Positions 7,954 through 16,710 of a stretch of DNA of 64,000 nucleotides are shown here, piece by piece; the first letter of the stretch is position 1, and each line of letters opens with the position of its first letter. Below the pieces are notes generated by a model. The model ran no database searches. It saw only the letters and a program-made list of their open reading frames with translations, and was not told the origin of the DNA. Made by a program: the position numbers and the translations under genes. Location: contig NZ_JBBHZZ010000002.1 in assembly GCF_037482405.1 (NCBI RefSeq), positions 372,001 through 436,000 of the forward strand, written 5' to 3'. The stretch is from Pseudokineococcus marinus. GTDB taxonomy: Bacteria > Actinomycetota > Actinomycetes > Actinomycetales > Quadrisphaeraceae.

Positions 7954-9033
7954 TCAGCCCTCGGCCACCTCGGCCAGGGCCCCGGAGACCTCGCGCAGGC
8001 GCCGCAGCGCCGCCCGGGCCCGGGCGGGGTCGACGCCGGCCAGGCCGCACGCCGGGGTGAGGACGACGTCGGCCAGCCCGGCGAGCGGCAGCCCCACCCG
8101 TCGCCACGGGTCCCGCACCGCGGCCACGAGCGCGTCCACGCCCGGCAGCGGTGACGGGCCGGCGAGGTCGAGCCCCGCCCACAGCCGTCGCCCGTCCTCG
8201 ACCGCCACGGCGACCGACTCCCACGCCGCGGCGCCGAGCCGGGCGAGGTCGAGCGACAGCCCGTCGGCGCCGGAGGCCCGCAGGACGGGGACGGGCGCGT
8301 CGTCCGCGCAGGAGTGGACGACGACGTGCCGCGCCCCGGCGCTCCGTGCGGCGTCGACGACGGCGCGCAGCCCGACCTCGACCTCCTCGGCCGGGACGGG
8401 CTCGAGGTGACCGAAACCGCTGGAGCGGCGGAGGCGGCCGTCGAGCACCGCGGGGAGCGACGGCTCGTCCAGCTGCAGCACGAGCTCGGCCCCGGGGACG
8501 GCCCGGGCCACCTCGGCGAGGTGCTCGCGGACGCCCTCGGCGAGCGAGGCCACGACGTCGCGGCGGGCGCCGGCGTCGGTCGTCGAGCGCTCGCCGCGGC
8601 CCAGCCTCACCGAGGCGGCCAGCGTCCACGGGCCCGCGACCTGGGCCTTGAGCTCGCCCGCCCAGCCGTCGGCGGCCTCCGCGAGGGCGTCGAGGTCCGA
8701 GCGGCGCAGGCTGCGGGCGCGCTCGAGGTCGCGGCCGGGCCGGTCGACGAAGCGCCACCCGGAGGGCTGCAGGTCCACGGGCAGGCCGACGAGCAGCGCG
8801 GCGGTGCGCCCGACCATCTCGGCGCCGGGACCGCGGCCGGGCATCTCGACGACGTGCGGCAGGCCGGGAGCGGGGCCGAGCTCCCCGACGACGGTCCGCG
8901 CCGCCTCGAGCGGGTCCTGCTCGGGCCACGAGCCGGTGCCGCTCAGCCGCCCCAGCAGCGCGGCGGCGGGCTCCCCGTCCGGGGCCGCCGCCCGCGGGTC
9001 GTCGGGGCTCGGGGAGGGCTCGCCGGTGGTCAC
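7954..9033 (-). CDS. Short MetE-like methionine synthase (cobalamin-independent type, C-terminal domain)
   Basis: The 359-residue protein corresponds to the C-terminal catalytic barrel of MetE and lacks the N-terminal half of the 750-residue enzyme. Zinc-ligand motifs are present: His and Cys in VVVHSCADD and a late Cys in LTPACGLAG. It may methylate homocysteine, but the methyl donor for such short forms is uncertain. The start GTG (VTTGEPSP) has TACCGT six bases upstream. It sits between mnmA and ligA in a gene order shared by many actinobacteria. Confidence 0.8.
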   Translation of the reverse strand: MTTGEPSPSPDDPRAAAPDGEPAAALLGRLSGTGSWPEQDPLEAARTVVGELGPAPGLPHVVEMPGRGPGAEMVGRTAALLVGLPVDLQPSGWRFVDRPGRDLERARSLRRSDLDALAEAADGWAGELKAQVAGPWTLAASVRLGRGERSTTDAGARRDVVASLAEGVREHLAEVARAVPGAELVLQLDEPSLPAVLDGRLRRSSGFGHLEPVPAEEVEVGLRAVVDAARSAGARHVVVHSCADDAPVPVLRASGADGLSLDLARLGAAAWESVAVAVEDGRRLWAGLDLAGPSPLPGVDALVAAVRDPWRRVGLPLAGLADVVLTPACGLAGVDPARARAALRRLREVSGALAEVAEG

Positions 9034-9039
9034 GCCGCG

Positions 9040-9045
9040 ACGGTA
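9040..9045 (-). promoter_or_regulatory. -10-like element of the metE-like gene
   Basis: TACCGT on the minus strand lies 6 nt before the GTG start at 9033. No ribosome-binding site is evident between them. A leaderless transcript is inferred, which also supports the chosen start. Confidence 0.4.
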
Positions 9046-9103
9046 GCCGCGGCGCCGGACGCGCCCGGACCGCCGGCTGCCGGCGGCCGCACCCCGCGGG
9101 GCC

Positions 9104-10201
9104 TCAGGCGGCGCGCTCGACCGTGGCCGAGCCGACCACGCGGGTGCCGTCGTAGAGGGCCACGGTCTGGCCCGGGGCGACGCCGCGGACCGGCTCCGCC
9201 AGGTCGACGACGAGCGGGTCCGTGCCGGCCAGGACGCACGGCACCTCCGCGCCGTGGGCGCGCAGCTGGGCCCCCAGCCGGTGCCCCGCGGCCGGGGGCG
9301 GCCCGGCCCACACCGGGGCGCCACCGACGACGCGGGTGCGCTCGAGGCGCTCGGCGGGCCCGACGACGACGTCGCCCGAGGCCACGGAGAGCGAGAGCAC
9401 GTAGCGCGGCTTCCCGTCGACGGCCGGCCGGCCCACCCGCAGGCCACGCCGCTGGCCGACGGTGAAGCCGGCCGCCCCGTCGTGCTCACCGAGGACGGCG
9501 CCGTCCTCGTCGCGCACCAGCCCGGGCCGCCGCGGCACGCGCTCGGCGAGCCAGGCCCGCGTGTCCCCGCCGGGGACGAAGCAGATGTCGTGGCTGTCGG
9601 GCTTCTCGGCGACGGCGAGGCCCCGCTGCGCCGCCTCCTCGCGCACCTCCGCCTTGGACGCCGCGTCGCCGAGGGGCAGCAGCGCCCGCGCGAGGCGCTC
9701 GGGCGGCAGGACGGCGAGCACGTAGGACTGGTCCTTCGCCGCGTCGCGCGCGCGGTGCAGGGTCGGCGGTCCGCCGTCGGCGGAGGGCTCCAGCCGCGCG
9801 TAGTGGCCCGTGGCGAGGGCGTCGAAGCCGAGCGCCAGGGCGCGGTCGAGCAGGGCGGCGAACTTGACCCGCTCGTTGCAGCGCACGCACGGGTTGGGCG
9901 TGCGCCCGGCCGCGTACTCGGCGGTGAAGTCGTCGACGACGTCGGCCTGGAAGCGCTCGGAGAGGTCCCAGACGTAGAAGGGGATGCCGAGGACGTCGGC
10001 GGCCCGGCGGGCGTCGCCGGCGTCCTCCACCGTGCAGCAGCCGCGGGCCCGCGCGGGCGCCGGGCCCGGCGCACCGTCCCCCGCTGCGGCGCCGCGCGAG
10101 AGGGCGAGGTGGACGCCGACGACGTCGTGCCCGGCGTCGACGGCGCGGGCCGCCGCGACCGCCGAGTCGACGCCACCGCTCATGGCGGCCAGGACCCGCA
10201 C
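9104..10201 (-). CDS. mnmA: tRNA-specific 2-thiouridylase MnmA
   Basis: MnmA 2-thiolates U34 of Lys, Glu and Gln tRNAs using ATP and sulfur passed from a cysteine desulfurase. The 365-residue protein has the PP-loop SGGVDS (residues 8-13) and the catalytic Cys108 in NPCVRCNERVKF. The partner Cys is in DSHDICFVPGGDT, and a C-terminal beta-barrel follows. The GTG start lies 3 bp after the stop of the cysteine desulfurase gene, so the two are co-translated and form a sulfur relay. Confidence 0.96.
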   Translation of the reverse strand: MRVLAAMSGGVDSAVAAARAVDAGHDVVGVHLALSRGAAAGDGAPGPAPARARGCCTVEDAGDARRAADVLGIPFYVWDLSERFQADVVDDFTAEYAAGRTPNPCVRCNERVKFAALLDRALALGFDALATGHYARLEPSADGGPPTLHRARDAAKDQSYVLAVLPPERLARALLPLGDAASKAEVREEAAQRGLAVAEKPDSHDICFVPGGDTRAWLAERVPRRPGLVRDEDGAVLGEHDGAAGFTVGQRRGLRVGRPAVDGKPRYVLSLSVASGDVVVGPAERLERTRVVGGAPVWAGPPPAAGHRLGAQLRAHGAEVPCVLAGTDPLVVDLAEPVRGVAPGQTVALYDGTRVVGSATVERAA

Positions 10202-10204
10202 GGA

Positions 10205-11470
10205 TCAGACCCCCGCCGTCGCGGCCGGCCGGGGGGCGCCCGGAGCCGTGGGCCGGGTCGCCGCCCGGGCCCGCCGGGCGGCGGCGACGACCTCGGGCAG
10301 GACGGCGACGAGCCGGTCGACGTCCTCGGTCGTGCTCGTGCGCCCGAGGCTCACCCGCAGCGCTCCCCGCGCGTCGTCGTCGGGCACGCCCATCGCCGCG
10401 AGCACGTGGCTGGGCCGCAGCGCCCCTGCGCTGCAGGCGCTGCCGGTGGAGACGGCCACGTCGCGCGCGTCGAGGAGGTAGAGCAGGGCGTCGCCGTCGC
10501 AGCCCGGCAGCGTGAGCATCGCCGTGCCGGGCAGCGAGGCGCCCGGCCGCTCGTCGCCGCGCAGCGCGGCGTCGGGGACGCCCGCCCGGACGCCGGCGAG
10601 CAGGCGCGCCCGCAGGTCGGCGAGCCGCGGCGCCTCGGCGTGCCGGTCGCGGGCCGCCGCCTCGAGCGCCGTCGCGAGCCCGGCCGCGAGGGCCACGGCC
10701 GAGGTGCCCGAGCGCAGCCCGCGCTCCTGGCCCCCGCCGCGCACCAGGGGCGCGAGGGCCTGCCCGCGGCGCAGCAGCAGCGCGCCCGTGCCCACGGGCG
10801 CACCGACCTTGTGGCCCGAGACCGACAGGGCCGCCAGCCCGCTCGCGGCGAGGTCGACCTCCTGGGTGGCGGGCGCCTGCACGGCGTCGCTGTGGACGGG
10901 GACGCCGTGGGCCGCCGCCAGCCGGACGACCTCCTCCAGCGGCTGCAGGACGCCGGTCTCGTTGTTGGCCCACATGGTGCTGACGAGCGCCGTCGCCCCG
11001 CCGTGGCGCTCGAGCTCGGCCGCGAGCGCGTCGGTCCGCAGCCGCCCGCGCTCGTCGACCGGCAGCAGGACGAGCTCCGCGCCCTCCGCGGCCGCCAGCC
11101 CGCGGGCGGGCTCGAGGACGGCGGGGTGCTCGACGGCGCTGACGAGGACGCGCCGGCGCGCCGGGTCCTGCTCGCGGCGGGCCCGGTACAGGCCGGTGAC
11201 GGCGAGGGCGTCGGCCTCCGTGCCGCCCGAGGTCAGGACGACCTCGTCGGCGGCCGCCCCGAGGGAGGCGGCCACCCGCTCGCGCGACTCCTCGAGCAGG
11301 CGGCGCGCGGCGCGGCCCTCGGCGTGCGCCGACGAGGCGTTGCCCGTGAGCGAGAGGGCGCGCAGGACGGCCTCGGCGGCCTCCGGGAGCACCGGGGCGC
11401 TGGCGGCGTGGTCGGCGTAGACGCGCGCCGGCCGCTCGGCCGGGCGCCCGTCGGGGCTGCTGGCGCTCAC
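10205..11470 (-). CDS. Cysteine desulfurase (IscS/NifS type)
   Basis: This PLP enzyme takes sulfur from cysteine, here probably for MnmA directly downstream. The 421-residue class V aminotransferase fold has the PLP lysine 221 in SVSGHKVGAPVG and the persulfide Cys346 in STGSACSAGALRPS. The SACSAG loop is short, as in the NifS/IscS group. The start GTG is preceded 7 nt upstream by TACCCT. The C-terminal 25 residues are an Ala/Pro-rich tail. No Isc or Suf scaffold genes are next to it, which favours a tRNA-thiolation role. Confidence 0.93.
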   Translation of the reverse strand: MSASSPDGRPAERPARVYADHAASAPVLPEAAEAVLRALSLTGNASSAHAEGRAARRLLEESRERVAASLGAAADEVVLTSGGTEADALAVTGLYRARREQDPARRRVLVSAVEHPAVLEPARGLAAAEGAELVLLPVDERGRLRTDALAAELERHGGATALVSTMWANNETGVLQPLEEVVRLAAAHGVPVHSDAVQAPATQEVDLAASGLAALSVSGHKVGAPVGTGALLLRRGQALAPLVRGGGQERGLRSGTSAVALAAGLATALEAAARDRHAEAPRLADLRARLLAGVRAGVPDAALRGDERPGASLPGTAMLTLPGCDGDALLYLLDARDVAVSTGSACSAGALRPSHVLAAMGVPDDDARGALRVSLGRTSTTEDVDRLVAVLPEVVAAARRARAATRPTAPGAPRPAATAGV

Positions 11471-11477
11471 CGCCCCG

Positions 11478-11483
11478 AGGGTA
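11478..11483 (-). promoter_or_regulatory. -10-like element of the cysteine desulfurase gene
   Basis: TACCCT on the minus strand ends 7 nt before the GTG at 11470, the geometry expected for leaderless transcription of the cysteine desulfurase-mnmA pair. Confidence 0.45.
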
Positions 11484-11564
11484 GACCCGCCGCGGCGCCC
11501 CTCCCGGCCCCCGACGAGGGCGGGAGGGGCGCCGGGAGGGACGGGGGCGGCGCGCGGCTCGGCC

Positions 11565-11663
11565 CCCGAGCCCCAGCGCCCGAGACCCAGCCCCCGAGAC
11601 CCAGCGCTCGAGACTCAGCGCCCGAGACCCAGGCGCCCGAGACTCAGCCCCCGAGACTCAGCG
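11565..11663. repeat. Seven tandem 14-bp units
   Basis: Units with consensus CCCGAGACCCAGCG lie at 11565, 11579, 11593, 11607, 11621 (15 bp), 11636 and 11650. They diverge at one or two positions each; ACC and ACT alternate at the centre. The array fills most of the space between the cysteine desulfurase promoter and the stop of the chemoreceptor gene. It encodes nothing recognisable. Confidence 0.75.
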
Positions 11664-11671
11664 CCGGGGCA

Positions 11672-12655
11672 TCAGCCCTGGCGCAGGACGGCGAGGAAGC
11701 GGGCGACCTCCGCCCGGAGGACCTCGGCGAGCTGGGACAGGCCCTGGGCGCCGTCGGCCGCCGCGCCGTGCGGGCCGCCGTCGACCGCGACGGAGACGCC
11801 CTCGACCATGGCGTCCATCTCGCGGACCGTGTCGCTGATGCGCGACATCACCGAGGTGCTCGTCGCGGCGACGGACTGGACGGCGTCGACCTGGGCGGTG
11901 ACCTCGTCGGTGGCGCCGAAGGTCTGGTCGGCCAGCTGCTTGACCTCGGAGGCGACGACGGCGAAGCCGCGGCCCGCCGCCCCCGCCCGGGCGGCCTCGA
12001 TGGTGGCGTTGAGGGCGAGCAGCCGGGTCTGGCCCGCCACCTGCGAGATGAGGGTGACGACCTGCTGGATCTGCTGCGAGGACTGCTCGAGCTGCCCGAC
12101 GGCGTCGCGCGCGTCCTCGGCCTCGCGGACGGCGAGGGCGGCGGAGCCGGACAGGCTCGCCGCGGACGCGCTGAGCTCGGTGGCGGCGGCCGCCACGGTC
12201 TGGGAGACCGACATGACGGTCGCCTCGAACTCGTCGGCGAGGTGGAGCCGGGCGTCGGCCACCTCCTGCGCCCGCGCCGCCGCGGCGGCCATGGACTCGC
12301 GGGCGCCGTCGATCGTGCGGGCGCCCCCGGCGAAGGCGCCGGGCATGCCGGTGAGGAGGAACTGCCGGTGGAACCGGCCCTCGCTGGCCGCCTCGAGGGA
12401 GGCGGCCGACTCGCGGACGTAGGCGTCCGTGCGGTCGATGAAGCGGTTGAGCTCGTGGCGCAGGAGGACGAGGTCGGCGTCGTCCTCGGTGCCGGGCACG
12501 TGCCGGACGCGGGCCTCGAGGTCGCCGGCCGCCACGAGGCGGCAGACGCGCAGCATCTCCTGGACGGCGGCGGCGGAGGCGGTGGAGGCGTCGGGGGTCG
12601 GCGACGAGGCCGCCCGGCCACCGCGGCCCAGGCCTCTCGCGCCCAGCCCCCTCAC
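11672..12655 (-). CDS. Soluble methyl-accepting chemotaxis-type receptor
   Basis: The 327-residue protein (from the GTG at 12655) has no membrane segment. It has an N-terminal helical region and the MCP signalling hairpin with tip QTRLLALNATIEAARAG and then GRGFAVVASEVKQLADQ. Such receptors control CheA through CheW. The start overlaps the stop of the PAS gene by 4 bp (GTGA), so the PAS protein is the likely sensory partner. The methylation helices are Ala/Ser-rich. No che genes are adjacent. A role in aerotaxis or redox taxis is inferred. Confidence 0.85.
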   Translation of the reverse strand: MRGLGARGLGRGGRAASSPTPDASTASAAAVQEMLRVCRLVAAGDLEARVRHVPGTEDDADLVLLRHELNRFIDRTDAYVRESAASLEAASEGRFHRQFLLTGMPGAFAGGARTIDGARESMAAAAARAQEVADARLHLADEFEATVMSVSQTVAAAATELSASAASLSGSAALAVREAEDARDAVGQLEQSSQQIQQVVTLISQVAGQTRLLALNATIEAARAGAAGRGFAVVASEVKQLADQTFGATDEVTAQVDAVQSVAATSTSVMSRISDTVREMDAMVEGVSVAVDGGPHGAAADGAQGLSQLAEVLRAEVARFLAVLRQG

Positions 12656-13230
12656 GCCGCGCTCCCCAGGGCCGCGCGGGCGGCGGGCGCCGTCCGCGCC
12701 GAGCCGGCGAGGCTCCACAGGAAGCGGTCGTAGTCCAGGCCGCGCTCGGCCAGCTCGGCCTCGAGGAGACGGGTCGACGCGGCGATGGCGTCGGCGGGGC
12801 GCGCGTGGCGCGCCTCCTCCTGCAGGAGCCGGGCGTACAGAGGGCGGATCTCGGCGAGCGCGCTGGCGCTCGGCAGGCGCCGGTTGGAGTGGTAGCCGAT
12901 GACGGTGCCGTCCGCGCCGCGGCTCGGCGTCACGTGCGCCAGCACCCAGTAGTGCGCGCCGTCGCCGGCCAGGTTGATGACGTAGGCGAAGAGCTCGCGG
13001 CCCTCGCGGAGGGTGTCCCAGAGCAGGCGGAAGACGCAGCGCGGCATCTCGGGGTGGCGGATCATGCTGTGCGGCTGCCCGAGCATGGCCTCCTCGGGGT
13101 AGGCCGAGACGCGCAGGAAGACGTCGTTGGCGTAGGTGAGCCGCCCCTGCAGGTCGGTCTTGGTGACGATCACCTCGTCCTCGCCGAAGCGGCGCTCCAC
13201 GCCGGTGGGCACCACGGTCGTCGGTCGCAC
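12652..13230 (-). CDS. Aer-like PAS-domain sensor protein
   Basis: The 192-residue protein is essentially one PAS domain (about residues 15-120) plus a helical tail. The motifs TDLQGRLTYANDVFLRVS, SMIRHPEMPRCVFR and GDGAHYWVLAHVTP match the PAS of aerotaxis receptors, which bind FAD. The GTG start has a good Shine-Dalgarno (CAGGAG) eight bases upstream. The gene overlaps the chemoreceptor gene, as if a sensor-transducer were split into two chains. The ligand (FAD or heme) cannot be read from sequence. Confidence 0.82.
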   Translation of the reverse strand: MRPTTVVPTGVERRFGEDEVIVTKTDLQGRLTYANDVFLRVSAYPEEAMLGQPHSMIRHPEMPRCVFRLLWDTLREGRELFAYVINLAGDGAHYWVLAHVTPSRGADGTVIGYHSNRRLPSASALAEIRPLYARLLQEEARHARPADAIAASTRLLEAELAERGLDYDRFLWSLAGSARTAPAARAALGSAA

Positions 13231-13391
13231 TGCTCGCTCCTGTCCCGGCGCCCGTCGACGGGCCCGCGGCCGCCCGGCCCCCTCGCGGGGCCGCGCCTCG
13301 AGGTCCGCATCGGCGGGCCGCGGAACGGACTTGAGGCTCATCTCCCCGCAGGCGGAGGACGGGCGCGCGCGTCGACGGGCACCGCCCCGCG

Positions 13392-14237
13392 TCAGCCCGC
13401 GGGGGCGCCGCCTCCCCCGCCGGGCCGGCCGCGACGGCGGGCGGCGAAGGCGCCCATGCGCCGCGTCCGCTCGGGCCCCGCGAAGAGCTCGGAGAACAGC
13501 CGCCTCTCGAGCGCCAGGCCGTCGGCGAGGGCGAGCCCGAGCCCCTCGTCGACGGCGCGGCCGGCGGCGCGCAGCGCGTCGCGGGGCCCCGCCGCGGCGT
13601 AGCGGGCGGCCCGCGCGAGCGCGGCGCCCAGGGCCTCCCCCGGCGGGACGATCTCGTCGACGAGCCCGAGGCGCAGGGCCTCCTCGGCGCCGACCGGGGC
13701 GCCCGACCACAGGAGGTCCTTGGCGCGGGAGGGTCCGACGAGCCGGGCGAGGCGCTGGGTGCCGCCCGCGCCCGGCAGCACGCCGAGCCCGACCTCGGGC
13801 AGTCCGAGGCGGGCGTCCTGCGCGCACACCCGCACGTCGCAGGCCAGCGCCAGCTCGAGGCCGCCGCCGAGGGCGGCTCCCTCGACCGCGGCGACGACGG
13901 GCACCCGGACGGCCGCGACGGCGTCCGTGAAGGCCTGGAGCGCGGGCGCCCTGGCGGCCATCTCCTCCCCCGTCATGGCGGCCATCTCGTGGACGTCGGC
14001 GCCCGCCCCGAAGACCGCGCCGCCGGTGACCACGACGGCGCGGACGTCGTCGCACGCGTCGGCCTCGCGCGCCAGCGCCCCCACGAGGTCCTGCGCGGCG
14101 GCGTCGAGGGCGTTGACCGGCGGCCGCCGCAGCCGCAGGACGGCGACGCCGTCGTGACGGCGCTCGAGCAGCGCGGCGGGCGCCCCGTCCGGCCCAGCGC
14201 CGCCGTCCGCCCGCGAGCCCTCGTGCGCACCTTCCAC
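13392..14237 (-). CDS. Enoyl-CoA hydratase/isomerase family protein
   Basis: This crotonase-fold enzyme is likely to act in fatty-acid or branched-chain acyl-CoA breakdown. Oxyanion-hole segments FGAGADVHEM and GAALGGGLELALACD are present, and the catalytic Glu is probably in LGLPEVGLGVLPGAGG. At 281 residues it has the usual length. The GTG at 14237 is chosen because GGAGG lies five bases upstream; an in-frame GTG at 14264 has no such site. It is divergent from glgX. Substrate unknown. Confidence 0.88.
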   Translation of the reverse strand: MEGAHEGSRADGGAGPDGAPAALLERRHDGVAVLRLRRPPVNALDAAAQDLVGALAREADACDDVRAVVVTGGAVFGAGADVHEMAAMTGEEMAARAPALQAFTDAVAAVRVPVVAAVEGAALGGGLELALACDVRVCAQDARLGLPEVGLGVLPGAGGTQRLARLVGPSRAKDLLWSGAPVGAEEALRLGLVDEIVPPGEALGAALARAARYAAAGPRDALRAAGRAVDEGLGLALADGLALERRLFSELFAGPERTRRMGAFAARRRGRPGGGGGAPAG

Positions 14238-14340
14238 GGCCACCTCCGCTGCGACGGGCCGCACCGGCCGCGCGGCGCCGGCACGACGCTAGACGGACGG
14301 CGCCGGACGGACGGCGGGGGGACGGGGCGCGGACCGGTGG

Positions 14341-14346
14341 CACAGT
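14341..14346 (+). promoter_or_regulatory. -10-like element of glgX
   Basis: CACAGT lies 8 nt before the GTG start of glgX at 14355, in the short divergent region shared with the enoyl-CoA hydratase gene. The match is weak and a leaderless start is only inferred. Confidence 0.3.
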
Positions 14347-14354
14347 GGTCGGCC

Positions 14355-16604
14355 GTGCCTGCCGATGAGACCAGCGTGAGCAGCACCCCGCCGTCGACGT
14401 CGGACGCCCTCCCGCGCAGCCGTCCCGCCCCCCTGGGGCTCCACCTCGTCCCGGGCGGCGCGAGCGCCGCCGTCTACGCCCCGCACGCCGAGCTCGTCGA
14501 GGTCTGCCTGCTCGACGACGACGGCGCGGGCGGCTGGGCCGAGCGCCGCGTGCCGCTCACCGGGCGCACCCACGGCGTCTGGCACGGCCTCGTGCCGGGG
14601 GTGGACGCCGGGCAGCGCTACGGGCTGCGCGCGCACGGCCCCTGGGAGCCCGAGCGCGGCCACCGCTTCAACCGCGACAAGCTGCTCCTCGACCCCTACG
14701 CGCGCGGGCTGGCGGACGAGGTGCGGCTCGAGGCGGCGCACTTCGGCCACGAGGTCGACGAGGGCTGGCGCCCCGTCGACGGCCCGGCCCGCGCCGGCGG
14801 CGCGCGGCGGCGCAGCACGAGCGACTCCCTCGCGTGCGCGCCGCACGGGGTGCTCCTGCCGCAGCGGCGGGCCGACCCGGCGCAGCGCCCGGGCACCCCC
14901 TGGTCGGAGACGGTCGTCTACGAGGCCCACGTGCGCGGCCTCACCATGCGCCACCCCGACGTGCCGCCGGAGCTGCGCGGCACCTACGCCGCCCTGGGGC
15001 ACCCCGCCGTCGTCGCGCACCTGCGCGACCTCGGCGTCACGGCGCTGGAGCTCCTGCCCGTGCAGGCCATCGCCGAGGAGCCGTGGCTCGCCCGGCGCGG
15101 GCGCCGCAACGCCTGGGGCTACAGCACCCTGTCCTACTTCGCCCCCGCTCCCCGGTACGCCAGCGCAGCGGCCCGCGCCGCCGGGCCGGCGGCGGTCGAG
15201 GCCGAGCTGGCCGGCGCCGTCGAGGCGCTCCACGCGGGAGGCCTCGAGGTCCTCCTCGACGTCGTCTACAACCACACGTGCGAGGGCGGCGTCGAGGGAC
15301 CGACCCTGTCCTTCCGCGGCCTCGACGCCGGCGCGCACTACCGCCTCGACGCCGCCGGCCTGGACGTCGACGTCAGCGGGTGCGGAGGGACCCTGGACGC
15401 CTCCTCGGCCCGGGTCGTCGGCCTCGTCATGGACTCCCTGCGCCACTGGGTCCAGGCCTACGGCGTCGACGGGTTCCGCTTCGACCTCGCGCCCGCCCTG
15501 GCGCGGGGGCGCGACGTCGCGGCCTTCGACCCCGAGCACCCCTTCCTCGTCGCGGCCCGCCAGGACCCCGTGCTCGCCGACGTCAAGCTCGTGGCCGAGC
15601 CGTGGGACGTGGGCCCCGGCGGCTGGCGGACGGGGCAGTTCCCGCCGCCCTTCGCCGAGTGGAACGACCGCTACCGCGACGACGTCCGCAGCTTCTGGCT
15701 GGCCGACGCCGCCCGCGCCCGCGCCGGGGGCCGCCCCGACGCCGGCGTGCGCCACCTCGCGACCCGCCTGGCCGGCTCGGCCGACCTCTTCGCGCACGGG
15801 GCGAGCACCGACGCCTCCCGGCGCGGACCGCTGGCGTCGGTCAACCTCCTCGCCGCCCACGACGGCTTCACGCTCGCCGACGCCTGCGCGTACGAGTCCA
15901 AGCACAACGAGGGCAACGGGGAGGACAACCGGGACGGCCACGGGGACAACCGGTCCGACAACCACGGCGTCGAGGGCCCGACCTCCGACGAGGCCGTGCT
16001 CGGCGCGCGGCGCCGCTCGGTGCGCAACCTCCTCGGCACGCTGCTGCTGTCCACGGGCACGCCCATGCTCCTCGGCGGCGACGAGCTGCTGCGCACGCAG
16101 GACGGCAACAACAACGCCTACGTCGTCGACGACGAGAGCGTGTGGCTCGACTGGCCGGCCCTGCGCCGCGGCGGGGCGCCCGCGGACCTGCTGGCGACGA
16201 CGCGCCACCTCCTGGCCCTGCGGCGCGAGCACCCCGCGCTGCGCCAGGACACCTTCCTGTCCGGGCGACCGGTCCACGCCGACGGCACGACCGACCTGGC
16301 GTGGTTCGCGCCGGACGGGCGCCCGATGACCGAGGACCGCTGGCACGAGGCGCAGCTGCGCACGCTGCAGATGTTCCTCCACGGGGACCCGGTGGCCCAC
16401 CGCTCGCTGCTCGTCGTCCTGCACTCGGGCGCCGGCCCGGTGCCGGTGCGCCTGCCGGAGGAGCCCTGGGCGCGCCGCTGGGAGCTGCTGTGGGACAGCA
16501 CCTGCGAGCGCCCTGAGGACGTCGTGCCGCACGTCGCCGAGCCCGGCGAGCAGGTGGAGCTCGGGCCCACGTCGCTGCGCGTCTACGCCGCCGAGCGCCC
16601 GTAG
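14355..16604 (+). CDS. glgX: Glycogen debranching enzyme GlgX (isoamylase type)
   Basis: GlgX hydrolyses alpha-1,6 branches of limit dextrins. The 749-residue protein has an N-terminal CBM48-like domain (about 20-120) and a GH13 barrel. It has DVVYNHT, nucleophile Asp377 in VDGFRFDLA, acid/base Glu415 in LVAEPWDVG, and AAHDGFTLADA with the GlgX-type stretch KHNEGNGEDN. The start is the GTG giving VPADETS; an alternative in-frame GTG lies 21 nt further in. It converges on glgP, which acts on the same polymer. Confidence 0.94.
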   Translation: MPADETSVSSTPPSTSDALPRSRPAPLGLHLVPGGASAAVYAPHAELVEVCLLDDDGAGGWAERRVPLTGRTHGVWHGLVPGVDAGQRYGLRAHGPWEPERGHRFNRDKLLLDPYARGLADEVRLEAAHFGHEVDEGWRPVDGPARAGGARRRSTSDSLACAPHGVLLPQRRADPAQRPGTPWSETVVYEAHVRGLTMRHPDVPPELRGTYAALGHPAVVAHLRDLGVTALELLPVQAIAEEPWLARRGRRNAWGYSTLSYFAPAPRYASAAARAAGPAAVEAELAGAVEALHAGGLEVLLDVVYNHTCEGGVEGPTLSFRGLDAGAHYRLDAAGLDVDVSGCGGTLDASSARVVGLVMDSLRHWVQAYGVDGFRFDLAPALARGRDVAAFDPEHPFLVAARQDPVLADVKLVAEPWDVGPGGWRTGQFPPPFAEWNDRYRDDVRSFWLADAARARAGGRPDAGVRHLATRLAGSADLFAHGASTDASRRGPLASVNLLAAHDGFTLADACAYESKHNEGNGEDNRDGHGDNRSDNHGVEGPTSDEAVLGARRRSVRNLLGTLLLSTGTPMLLGGDELLRTQDGNNNAYVVDDESVWLDWPALRRGGAPADLLATTRHLLALRREHPALRQDTFLSGRPVHADGTTDLAWFAPDGRPMTEDRWHEAQLRTLQMFLHGDPVAHRSLLVVLHSGAGPVPVRLPEEPWARRWELLWDSTCERPEDVVPHVAEPGEQVELGPTSLRVYAAERP

Positions 16605-16605
16605 G

Positions 16606-16644
16606 CCCCGGACGGCGCCCCCGGACGACGCCCCCGGACGGCGA
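16606..16644. repeat. Three 13-bp tandem units after glgX
   Basis: CCCCGGACGGCGC, CCCCGGACGACGC and CCCCGGACGGCGA follow each other directly after the glgX stop codon and lead into the terminator hairpin. Confidence 0.55.
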
Positions 16645-16645
16645 G

Positions 16646-16676
16646 GGGCCCCGCCCGACGAGGTCGGACGGGGCCC
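16646..16676. terminator. Hairpin between convergent glgX and glgP
   Basis: GGGCCCCGCCCGA (16646-16658) pairs with 16664-16676 with one mismatch around a 5-nt loop. It lies 41 bp past the glgX stop and 34 bp past the glgP stop on the other strand, so it may serve both. Confidence 0.65.
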
Positions 16677-16710
16677 GGCGGCGCCCGGCGCCGCTGCCGC
16701 GGCGCGCGGG

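Noticed and set aside
11565..11663. CRISPR array
   Set aside because: The units are contiguous 14-mers with no spacers, and no cas genes are present. It is a simple tandem repeat.
9254..12733. Plus-strand open frame of 1159 codons opposite mnmA and the cysteine desulfurase
   Set aside because: It is a composition effect of GC-rich DNA. It lies antisense to clear genes and its translation is dominated by Arg, Gly, Ala and Val without motifs.
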